Assembly: GCA_050742535.1 (NCBI GenBank)
Contig: JBOGIQ010000354.1
Span: forward strand, 1-6,165
Direction: 5' to 3'
DNA: 6,165 nucleotides
Origin: Gp6-AA40 sp050742535
GTDB lineage: Bacteria; Acidobacteriota; Vicinamibacteria; Vicinamibacterales; UBA2999
Below are positions 1 to 5,346 of this stretch, piece after piece. Numbering within the stretch: the first letter of the stretch is position 1; the number at the start of each line of letters is the position of its first letter. Under the pieces are notes generated by a model. That model was not told the DNA's origin and made no database searches. It worked only from the letters and a program-made list of their open reading frames with translations. Position numbers and translations under genes: made by a program.

Positions 1-135
1 CGCGACCTTAACCGTTGCCACCCACGGCCGCGCCATTCGCCGCGCACTGCCGACGCGATATCGCTGGATGAGGATCAGCGGCATCAGCGCGAGCACTACC
101 AGCGGGAGCAGGAGTACCAGGATGAGGAGCGGCAT
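1..135 (-). CDS. N-terminus of a small membrane protein, cut by the left edge
   Basis: Reading the minus strand from the ATG at 135-133 gives 45 uninterrupted codons to base 1. The product begins MPLLILVLLLPLVVLALMPL, a strongly hydrophobic segment of about 23 residues, followed by a basic stretch (QRYRVGSARRMARPW). This is the pattern of an N-terminal transmembrane helix with a positively charged cytoplasmic flank. A GAAGG Shine-Dalgarno (minus strand, bases 145-141) lies 5 bases upstream of the ATG. The frame stays open upstream to a stop at 237-235 but has no better ATG. It is divergent from the gene at 248. The QRYRxGxARRxARxWVAT pattern resembles a conserved acidobacterial hypothetical membrane protein I recall, but function is unknown. 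Only the first part is visible, so a spurious ORF cannot be fully excluded. The hydrophobic-then-basic composition is what argues for a real gene. Confidence 0.6.
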   Translation of the reverse strand, partial: MPLLILVLLLPLVVLALMPLILIQRYRVGSARRMARPWVATVKVA

Positions 136-157
136 TCGTGCCTTCGTGTCTCCGTGG
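135..157 (-). repeat. Partial copy of a CACGAAGG-type dispersed repeat
   Basis: On the minus strand this 23-base stretch reads CCACGGAGACACGAAGG then CACGAA. It closely resembles the left arm of the inverted repeat inside the cytochrome gene at 2736-2757, sharing CCACG, CACGAAGG and CGAA in the same order. No complementary arm is found nearby, so it looks like a half element. It overlaps the start region of the minus-strand membrane protein: its GAAGG serves as the Shine-Dalgarno and its last A is the first base of the ATG. Assignment to the same family is inferred from similarity over a short stretch. Confidence 0.5.
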
Positions 158-247
158 CTGTGCAGTGACGTAGCAAGAAGCGTGAGCCCAGCCTTAATGC
201 GATCGCCGGGGCACAGGTTATGCGTTTGAAGATGTCATGAGGTTGAT

Positions 248-727
248 ATGAAGAGCCTTCTCGGAACCGCCATCGCGGTCGCCTCGTGCGTGGCTGTGCC
301 GTTCGCGCAGGATCAGCGTGCGCCCACTCCCAAGGCAGAACCGGCACACAACGTTTTCGTACTGACTGGATGCCTCATGTCAGACGCGAAGGAGCCGGCA
401 GCAACCTTCAAACTGACTGACGCTGTCTCTGTCGGCCAACCGCCTCCCAGTCGAGCCGGCATCGCGGGTGCCGTGGGCACGTCGGGGCAGAAGGCGACCT
501 ACGAACTGCGGCCAGTGACGGGTGTGAACGCGCAAGGGATGGATGCGGCTGCGCTGAAGGCGCACCTCGGAAATCGCGTCGAGGTCGTCGTGCGCCCGAT
601 CGAATCGCCGGCGCCGGCGCCACCGGCTGCGGGCCTCGCTCCGGCGCAGTCGGCGAAGCCGAACGAACCTGCGCCCGAGCGGTTCACCGTCACCGAGATC
701 AAGAGAGCGGTCGGCCGCTGCTCGTAG
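248..727 (+). CDS. Secreted hypothetical protein (159 aa)
   Basis: The start at 248 is supported by GAGG at 239-242, 5 bases upstream. Residues 1-20 (MK, then a hydrophobic run ending VPFA) look like a Sec signal peptide with cleavage before Q21. V11-A12-S13-C14 also fits a loose lipobox, but C14 is very close to the N-terminus, so lipoprotein status is uncertain. The mature protein contains VFVLTGCL (C42), an ATFKLTDA segment, YELRPVTG, a HLGNRVEVVVRPIE segment, a proline/alanine-rich linker (about residues 118-143), and a terminal FTVTEIKRAVGRCS. The alternating beta-strand segments around 'LGNRVEV' resemble small beta-rich secreted proteins common in Acidobacteria. C42 and C158 could form a disulfide in the periplasm. 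I do not recognise a named family and assign no function. It is probably a single gene: a 243-base gap and a candidate promoter separate it from the ankyrin gene. Confidence 0.82.
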   Translation: MKSLLGTAIAVASCVAVPFAQDQRAPTPKAEPAHNVFVLTGCLMSDAKEPAATFKLTDAVSVGQPPPSRAGIAGAVGTSGQKATYELRPVTGVNAQGMDAAALKAHLGNRVEVVVRPIESPAPAPPAAGLAPAQSAKPNEPAPERFTVTEIKRAVGRCS

Positions 728-732
728 GGATC

Positions 733-765
733 GGGGGCCAGGGACCGGGGACCAGGGACGGCCCT
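733..765 (+). repeat. G-rich tandem segment with a canonical G-quadruplex motif
   Basis: Five bases after the TAG stop of the secreted hypothetical protein there are four G-runs: GGGGG (733-737), GGG (741-743), GGGG (747-750) and GGG (755-757), separated by loops of 3, 3 and 4 bases. This satisfies the standard G3+N1-7 quadruplex pattern on the coding strand. The segment is also an imperfect tandem of a 14-base unit beginning CCAGGGAC (738-751 and 752-765). A G-rich arm (735-743) can alternatively pair with CCCTGGGCC (762-770), 8 of 9 bases, as a hairpin. It could contribute to 3'-end formation or be a fragment of a dispersed GGGACCA-type repeat; neither is shown. Confidence 0.55.
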
Positions 766-806
766 GGGCCGCCTCTACGCAAGCGCCGACCATAAACCAC
801 TGTAAT

Positions 807-835
807 TTGAGGGTTTACACGCCTCGGGTTATCAT
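807..835 (+). promoter_or_regulatory. Candidate sigma-70 promoter for the ankyrin-cytochrome genes
   Basis: TTGAGG (807-812) and TATCAT (830-835) are separated by exactly 17 bases and match the -35 and -10 consensus at 4 of 6 and 5 of 6 positions. They sit in the only clearly AT-rich island (about 791-840) of the intergenic region, upstream of the ankyrin gene. A short inverted repeat, TAAACC (793-798) and GGTTTA (812-817), overlaps the -35 box and could be an operator. If used, this promoter gives a leader of about 125-130 bases that contains both hairpins at 915-959. It is a consensus match by eye only; no transcription start is known and promoter preferences in this phylum may differ. Confidence 0.35.
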
Positions 836-910
836 TTCTAGCCTTCGGTATCCCTCGGTTGACCCCGTTGACGCCTGACACGGCGCTCGACACGATCTAT
901 CTAGTTACGT

Positions 911-959
911 GGAGTCCGGCTTCAGCCGGATATTTGTAGCTTCCGCCTTGAGGCGGAAG
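911..959 (+). repeat. Two-hairpin palindromic repeat upstream of the ankyrin gene (copy 1)
   Basis: GGAGTCCGGCTTCAGCCGGA begins the element. TCCGGCT (915-921) and AGCCGGA (924-930) form the first hairpin. A spacer containing TGTAG (935-939) leads to a second, CTTCCGCCT (940-948) with AGGCGGAAG (951-959). The first 22 bases (911-932) are identical to 5259-5280 upstream of the DUF1552 gene, and the TGTAG spacer is shared. The element ends next to the AGGAG ribosome binding site of the ankyrin gene (GGAG at 961-964). This is a REP-like intergenic palindrome. Whether it is mobile, a leader structure or an mRNA-stabilising element is not determined by the sequence. Confidence 0.85.
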
Positions 960-970
960 AGGAGCGCTCG

Positions 971-2656
971 ATGAATCGCGTCGTTCATCTGTCGGTGGCG
1001 TGTCTCTTGGCAACCGCCGTCTTCGTGACGGTCACGCGCGCGAGCGGCGACAGCCCGCTGACCAAAGCCGTCAAGGCCAACGACGCCGCAGGCGTGCGCA
1101 CGCTGATCAAGTCCGGCGCGAACGTGAACGCCAAGGCCGGCGACGGTTCCACCGCCCTCCTCTGGGCCGCGAACAACGGCGACCTGGAGATCGCGCGTGC
1201 GCTGATCGCCTCGAAGGCAGCGGTTGATGCCGCCAACGACTTCGGCGTCACCCCTCTCCTGCAGGCGAGCCGCGTCGGCAACGCCGCGATGGTGGAGCTG
1301 CTACTCCGCTCCGGCGCGAATCCGTCGAAGGCGCATCCCGAAGGTGAAACGCCGCTCCTTGCCGCATCGCGCTCCGGAAGCCTGCCGGCCGTGCGGCTGC
1401 TCCTCGCGCGCAGCGCGGACGTGAACGCCGCGGAGAAGTTCCAGGGCACGACGGCGCTGATGTACGCCGCGGCTGAAGGCCATCTCGATGTTGCCGGCGC
1501 GCTGCTCGAAGCGGGCGCCGATCCGAACAAGCAGGGTCACGTCACCGCGCTGACGCAGCGCAAGAATGCCGACCATCCCACCGGCGGCATGACCGCGCTG
1601 ATGTTCGCGGCGCGCAACGGCAACGAGCCGATGGTTCGTCAGCTGGCCGCGAAGGGCGCGAACCTCAATCTAAAAAACGGCGATGGCGCGTCGGCCGCGA
1701 TGATTGCCATCTGGAACGATCGCTTCGACGTTGCCGCCACGCTCGTCGAGCTGGGCGCGGACGTGAACGACGGCTCGCTCTACATGGCCGTCGAGATGCG
1801 CGACGCGACGACCGATCAATTTGCGTTCGACGGCTCGCGCCGCCGGGCCGATCATCCGAACACGCACACCGCGCTGAGCCTGATGGAGCTGCTGCTCCAG
1901 AAGGGCGCCGATCCGAACAAGACGTTTGCGGGGCAGCTCCATTCGACATCGATGCCCAACTCCGATCGGTTCGACAACACGCCGTTCTTCCGTGCGGCGG
2001 TCCAGTCCGACGTCGAGTCGCTGAAGCTGCTCACGAAGTACAAGGCCGACCTCGAGCAGTCGCCATCGGCCACGCCATCGGCGAACGCTCCGCCGCCAGA
2101 CCCCGACGCGCCCGCCGGACGCGGCCGCGGAAATCCGAACGCCGGCCGCACCGCCGTGATGGTGACGATGACCGGCGGACGCGGGCCCGGAATGACCGGC
2201 GGCCCCGGATACATTCGCGACGGCGCGGTTCCGTATCGCGAACCTGGCAGCCGCAAGCCAGACGAAGCGTTCGCCGTGCTGCTGCAGGCCGGCGCGAATC
2301 CGAATGCGAAGGGTCCGGACGGCGTTCCGCTGCTTCATCAGGTCGCGCGCGCTGGCAACCTCGAGATGATCCGCGCGCTCGCCGCCGCGAAGGTCGACTT
2401 CAATCAGAAGAACAACGACGGCTTCACTGCGCTCGACGTGGCCGAGGGCAGGCAGCCTGCTGCCGGCCCCGCGCGTGGTGGCCGTGGCGCACCGCCGGCT
2501 GGCGGACGCGGTCGCGGCGGCCGTGGTGCGGCGTCGCAGCAGGACGTCGCGAAGCTCCTGCGCGAACTGATGGGACTGCCACCGGCAGCTCCTACTGCAC
2601 CCGCTGCACCTACTGAACCCTCTGAACCCTCTGAACCCACCGAGGACGCCAAGTAA
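971..2656 (+). CDS. Exported ankyrin-repeat protein with Arg/Gly-rich segments (561 aa)
   Basis: The ATG at 971 has GGAG at 961-964, 6 bases upstream. Residues 1-24 (MNRVVHLSVACLLATAVFVT, ending TRA) are a Sec-type signal peptide. Ankyrin repeats follow at about 28-57, 59-90, 92-123, 125-156, 159-190, 206-237 and 239-268, with typical G-x-T-x-L-x-x-A-x-x-x-G and LL-x-x-GA-D/N-x-N signatures. More divergent repeats occur near 269-320, 332-360, 430-447 and 449-495. Two low-complexity stretches interrupt the array: a Pro/Gly/Arg-rich insertion (about 364-430) and an RGG-rich tract (about 502-519, GGRGRGGRG). After a short helix (QDVAKLLRELMGL) the tail is repeated A/E-P-T/S tripeptides. Ankyrin domains bind proteins; here the ligand is presumably periplasmic. 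The stop overlaps the cytochrome start (TAATG), implying coupled translation and a shared role. The domain call is firm; a scaffold, assembly or anchoring role for the cytochrome is inference. Confidence 0.93.
   Translation: MNRVVHLSVACLLATAVFVTVTRASGDSPLTKAVKANDAAGVRTLIKSGANVNAKAGDGSTALLWAANNGDLEIARALIASKAAVDAANDFGVTPLLQASRVGNAAMVELLLRSGANPSKAHPEGETPLLAASRSGSLPAVRLLLARSADVNAAEKFQGTTALMYAAAEGHLDVAGALLEAGADPNKQGHVTALTQRKNADHPTGGMTALMFAARNGNEPMVRQLAAKGANLNLKNGDGASAAMIAIWNDRFDVAATLVELGADVNDGSLYMAVEMRDATTDQFAFDGSRRRADHPNTHTALSLMELLLQKGADPNKTFAGQLHSTSMPNSDRFDNTPFFRAAVQSDVESLKLLTKYKADLEQSPSATPSANAPPPDPDAPAGRGRGNPNAGRTAVMVTMTGGRGPGMTGGPGYIRDGAVPYREPGSRKPDEAFAVLLQAGANPNAKGPDGVPLLHQVARAGNLEMIRALAAAKVDFNQKNNDGFTALDVAEGRQPAAGPARGGRGAPPAGGRGRGGRGAASQQDVAKLLRELMGLPPAAPTAPAAPTEPSEPSEPTEDAK
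2593..2637 (+). repeat. Five tandem 9-base units near the end of the ankyrin gene
   Basis: Consecutive units TACTGCACC, CGCTGCACC, TACTGAACC, CTCTGAACC and CTCTGAACC run without gaps. Because the unit is three codons long, expansion or contraction keeps frame. The tract encodes the APT/APA/EPS/EPS/EPT-type tail of the ankyrin protein. The last two units are identical, consistent with recent duplication by slippage. CTCTGAACC tracts also occur as intergenic repeats in related genomes as far as I recall, so this may be a captured repeat rather than a purely internal expansion. Confidence 0.8.
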
Positions 2657-5199
2657 TGAGAAGAGCACTGTTCGCGGGGGCAGCGCTTTTCATCGCCGCC
2701 ATTGCTTCGACGACCGCGTTCGAACGCGGTTTTAACCACGAAGGGCACGAAGGATCGAAGAACACGAAAGGAAAAGTAGATCCTTTCTTCGTGCTCTTCG
2801 ATCCTTCGAGTTCTTCGTGGTTTAACCTCCAGTCCGGTACGCTCCCGTCAAAGCAGCCAACGGCGCAGTCAGCCGGCCCGGCGCAATCAGTGGCCGATTT
2901 CCAGCCGATGGTCGCCAAGTACTGCTTCGGCTGCCACAACACCAAGAATCCGCTGCCCGCCGGGCTCCCGCTCGCCCTCGACACGGCGAACTTCGCCGAT
3001 CCAGGCGCTGACGCGCTGACCTGGGAGCGTGTCGTCAAGAAGCTTGGCGTCGGCGCGATGCCGCCGCAGGGCGTCCCTCATCCCGGCCAGGCGGAGCTCG
3101 CGAAGTTCCGCGCCGCGCTCATCGCCAGCCTCGACGCCGCGGCGGCGAAAAAGAACGCCCCCGGCAAGTTCGTCCTCCATCGCCTCAATCGTCTCGAGTA
3201 CGCGAACGCGGTGCGCGACGTGCTCGGCGTCACCGTTGACGTCGCGGATCTGCTGCCGAGCGACAGCGGCGACTTCGGCTTCGACAACATCGCCAGCGCG
3301 CTGCCCACTTCCCCGCTGCTGCTCGATCGCTATCTCACTGCCGGCCTGCGTATCGCCGAAGTGGCGGTCGGCAACGACGCCGCCGAGCCGAGCGCCGTGA
3401 CGTTCACCGTCAGCACCACGACGACGCAGACGAAGCACGTGGACGGCCTGCCGTTCGGCACACGTGGCGGCCTGGTCGCTCAGCACAACTTCCCCGCCGA
3501 CGGCGAGTACGTCTTCTCCGGCCGCCTGCTCAAGACCGTCGCCGAAGGTCTCGTTGGTGTTGAGGGCCACGAAACGCCGCACAACTTCGTCGTCACCATC
3601 GACGGCAAGCAGGTGTTCTCCGCGCCGATTGGCGGCACGGAGGATCACGACGCCGCCAAGGGCAACACGCCCGTGGCGCGCGAGGTGTTCGACAAGCGGA
3701 TGGCCTCGCCGCGCATCAAGGTGACGGCCGGGCTCCACGACGTCGGCTTCACGTTCGTCGAGCGGCCCGGACAGGAGCAGAACGTCTGGCAGCCGACGCT
3801 GCGCGACAGCCAGGAGGCGCACAACCCCTCCGGCCTGCCGCGGCTGCGCAACGGGATCATCGAGGGGCCGTTCAACCCCACCGGCATGGCCGACATGGCG
3901 TCGCGCAAGAAGGTGTTCGTCTGCAGTGTGCAGACCGAGGCGTGCGCGAATCAGATCCTGTCGACCGTCGCGAAGCGTGCGTTCCGTCGCCCGGTGACGA
4001 AGGTCGACATGGACGCGCCGATGGCGCTCTACCGTCAGGAGCGCGCGGCCGGCGGCAAGTTCGACGATGGGATTCGGACGGCGCTGGCGCGAATCCTTAC
4101 CAGTCCTGCGTTCCTCTTCCGCTCGGAGCAGAGTCCCGCCGCGCTGCCTGTCGGCGCCGCGCATCGCATCAGCGAGCTGGAGCTGGCGAGCCGAATGTCG
4201 TTCTTCCTGTGGAGCAGCATCCCGGATGACGAGCTGTTGCATCTGGCGATTGCCGGGAAGCTCCGTTCCCCCGGCGTGCTCGAGCGCCAGGTGCGGCGGA
4301 TGGTGGCCGACGAGCGAGCCGACGCGTTCATGAACGCGTTCACCGGCCAGTGGCTGCAGCTGCGCAATCTGGACAAGATGACGCCGGACATCCTGATGTT
4401 CCCGGACTTCGACGACAACGTCCGTCAGGCGTTCCGCAAGGAAACCGAGCTCTTCTTCCAGAGCATCGTCCGCGAGAACCGATCCGCGTTCAGCCTGCTC
4501 GACGCCGACTACACGTTCGTCAACGAGCGGCTGGCGCGCCACTACGGGATTCCCGGCGTCTACGGCTCGCACTTCCGCCGCGTCACCGTGACCGATCCGA
4601 ACCGGCGTGGACTGCTCGGCCAGTCGAGCATCCTGTCGATGACGTCGGTGGCGAACCGCACGTCGCCCGTGCTGCGCGGGAAATACATCATCTCGAACCT
4701 GCTCAACGTGCCGCCGCTGCCGCCGCCTGCGGTCGTGCCGGACCTGGCGGAGAGCGCGCACAAGGATCGGCCGTCCACGGTGCGCGAGCAGCTCGAGCGG
4801 CATCGCGCCAATCCCGCGTGCGCGACGTGTCATCGCAACATCGACCCCGTCGGCTTTGCGCTGGAGAACTTCGACGCCGTCGGACAGTGGCAGGTGAAGA
4901 CGCGCGAGGGGCTGGCGATCGATTCCGCCGGGATGCTGGCGGACGGGACGAAGATTGACGGCCCGGTGGCGCTGCGGAACGCGATGAAGGCACGGCCGGA
5001 CGTGTTCGCCGGGACCCTCACCGAAAAGCTGCTGATCTACGCGCTTGGCCGGGGCCTCGAGCCGGTAGACATGCCCGTCGTCCGCGGCATCGTCCGCGGC
5101 TCGGCGGCCCGGAATTACGCCATGCAGTCGATTTTGCTGGGAATTGTGCAGAGCACCCCGTTCCAGATGCGGACCAAATTGGGCAATACTGGCGCGTAA
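2656..5199 (+). CDS. Exported PSD/PSCyt multidomain di-haem protein (DUF1592/DUF1588 family, 847 aa)
   Basis: The ATG at 2656 shares its A with the ankyrin TAA; GAGG at 2642-2645 is a rather distant Shine-Dalgarno, consistent with coupling. Residues 1-21 (MRRALFAGAALFIAAIASTTA) form a Sec signal peptide. Residues 26-57 are encoded by a palindromic repeat, described separately. Next come a cytochrome-c-like motif CFGCH (90-94), a DUF1587/PSD3 region (about 172-235, FVLHRLNRLEYANAVRDVLG), a beta-rich module (about 240-400) resembling the carbohydrate-binding-like insert of this family, DUF1595/PSD5 (about 428-491, AKRAFRRPV to SPAFLFRSE), DUF1592/PSD4 (about 504-632), DUF1588/PSCyt3 with CATCH (722-726) and NIDPVGFALENFD, and DUF1585/PSD2 (about 760-840). 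Both CxxCH motifs should bind covalent haem in the periplasm. Length is normal for the family and no frameshift is seen. The DUF1552 gene follows by 147 bases, the usual partner. Substrate and electron partners are unknown. Confidence 0.95.
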   Translation: MRRALFAGAALFIAAIASTTAFERGFNHEGHEGSKNTKGKVDPFFVLFDPSSSSWFNLQSGTLPSKQPTAQSAGPAQSVADFQPMVAKYCFGCHNTKNPLPAGLPLALDTANFADPGADALTWERVVKKLGVGAMPPQGVPHPGQAELAKFRAALIASLDAAAAKKNAPGKFVLHRLNRLEYANAVRDVLGVTVDVADLLPSDSGDFGFDNIASALPTSPLLLDRYLTAGLRIAEVAVGNDAAEPSAVTFTVSTTTTQTKHVDGLPFGTRGGLVAQHNFPADGEYVFSGRLLKTVAEGLVGVEGHETPHNFVVTIDGKQVFSAPIGGTEDHDAAKGNTPVAREVFDKRMASPRIKVTAGLHDVGFTFVERPGQEQNVWQPTLRDSQEAHNPSGLPRLRNGIIEGPFNPTGMADMASRKKVFVCSVQTEACANQILSTVAKRAFRRPVTKVDMDAPMALYRQERAAGGKFDDGIRTALARILTSPAFLFRSEQSPAALPVGAAHRISELELASRMSFFLWSSIPDDELLHLAIAGKLRSPGVLERQVRRMVADERADAFMNAFTGQWLQLRNLDKMTPDILMFPDFDDNVRQAFRKETELFFQSIVRENRSAFSLLDADYTFVNERLARHYGIPGVYGSHFRRVTVTDPNRRGLLGQSSILSMTSVANRTSPVLRGKYIISNLLNVPPLPPPAVVPDLAESAHKDRPSTVREQLERHRANPACATCHRNIDPVGFALENFDAVGQWQVKTREGLAIDSAGMLADGTKIDGPVALRNAMKARPDVFAGTLTEKLLIYALGRGLEPVDMPVVRGIVRGSAARNYAMQSILLGIVQSTPFQMRTKLGNTGA
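2713..2730 (+). repeat. Perfect 18-bp palindrome at the signal peptide/mature junction
   Basis: ACCGCGTTCGAACGCGGT is its own reverse complement over all 18 bases. It lies exactly in codon phase and encodes T20-A21-F22-E23-R24-G25, spanning the predicted signal peptidase site after A21. It directly abuts the left end of the 95-base inverted repeat. It may be part of that element, a separate small palindrome, or a binding site; coding constraint alone does not require it. Confidence 0.85.
2731..2825 (+). repeat. 95-base inverted repeat captured in frame in the cytochrome gene
   Basis: The left arm (2731-2768) and the right arm (2788-2825) are 38 bases each and complementary at 33 positions, with a 19-base centre in which AAAGGA (2767-2772) and TCCTTT (2781-2786) can pair further. 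TTTAAC occurs at both ends (2731-2736 and 2821-2826), 90 bases apart. The stretch is read through without a stop as residues 26-57: FNHEGHEGSKNTKG, then KVDPFFVLFDP, then a serine-rich SSSSWFN. This low-complexity peptide has no equivalent in the domain plan of the family. It sits between the signal peptide and the first haem domain, a place that tolerates linkers. The CACGAAGG-type arm sequence also appears at 135-157. Confidence 0.9.
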
Positions 5200-5210
5200 C
5201 GCGATCGTGG

Positions 5211-5232
5211 CGCGGGCCTTGTCAGGCCCGCG
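5211..5232 (+). terminator. Strong GC hairpin after the cytochrome gene, possible terminator
   Basis: CGCGGGCCT (5211-5219) and AGGCCCGCG (5224-5232) form a perfect 9-bp stem with a TGTC loop, 12 bases after the TAA stop at 5197-5199. No T-run follows (next bases are TGACTAGGCG), so it is not a classical intrinsic terminator. It could be a partial terminator, a stabiliser of the upstream mRNA end, or a dispersed palindrome. Its presence leaves open whether the DUF1552 gene is co-transcribed with the two genes before it. Confidence 0.5.
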
Positions 5233-5258
5233 TGACTAGGCGCACTCTATATATCTGC

Positions 5259-5333
5259 GGAGTCCGGCTTCAGCCGGATAGCTGTAGTGTCCGCCTTTAG
5301 GCGGACCTCGCGGGGAGTCCGGCTGTAGCCGGA
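5259..5333 (+). repeat. Three-hairpin palindromic repeat upstream of the DUF1552 gene (copy 2)
   Basis: The first 22 bases match 911-932 exactly. TCCGGCT/AGCCGGA (5263-5278) is followed by the same TGTAG spacer (5283-5287), then GTCCGCCT/AGGCGGAC (5289-5306), then an extra AGTCCGGCT unit whose hairpin is 5318-5333 with a changed loop. Compared with copy 1, the second hairpin has a compensating change: a T-A pair (941/958) becomes G-C (5289/5306). The element ends just before the GGAG (5336-5339) used by the DUF1552 gene. It is the same arrangement as copy 1 upstream of the ankyrin gene, with one more module. Confidence 0.87.
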
Positions 5334-5346
5334 TTGGAGCTATCGA

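Noticed and set aside
96..347. 83-codon minus-strand frame across the divergent region
   Set aside because: It overlaps the signal peptide of the secreted protein and the better-supported membrane protein start in another frame. Its product has no hydrophobic or domain pattern.
971..1060. C11 of the ankyrin signal peptide as a lipoprotein cysteine
   Set aside because: The residues before it (S-V-A) are a poor lipobox and it sits in the middle of the hydrophobic core.
1670..2668. 332-codon open frame on the minus strand opposite the ankyrin gene
   Set aside because: Same GC-skewed shadow effect; low-complexity arginine-rich product, and the plus strand has unmistakable ankyrin repeats.
3919..3935. 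GTCTGCA/TGCAGAC palindrome with a 3-base loop in the cytochrome gene
   Set aside because: It lies within codons for the conserved cysteine-containing VCSVQTEAC segment. A 7-bp stem of this kind is expected by chance in a GC-rich gene.
2887..4833. 648-codon open frame on the minus strand opposite the cytochrome gene
   Set aside because: It mirrors the codon bias of the plus-strand gene (G/C third positions leave few antisense stops). Its product is Arg/Asp/Glu/Val-rich with no recognisable domain, while the plus strand encodes clear family motifs.
4350..4958. 202-codon plus-strand frame inside the cytochrome gene
   Set aside because: Out-of-frame shadow over conserved DUF1592/DUF1588 sequence, with alanine/arginine-rich product and no sensible start signal.
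5248..5254. TATATAT as a -10 box for a separate DUF1552 promoter
   Set aside because: No acceptable -35 hexamer is found 16-18 bases upstream, where the sequence is GC-rich hairpin.
911..5333. Repeats considered as a CRISPR array or as ends of one transposon flanking the ankyrin and cytochrome genes
   Set aside because: Only two copies more than 4 kb apart, each made of self-complementary hairpins in direct orientation with no spacers, no transposase gene and no target duplications recognised. REP-like intergenic palindromes fit better.
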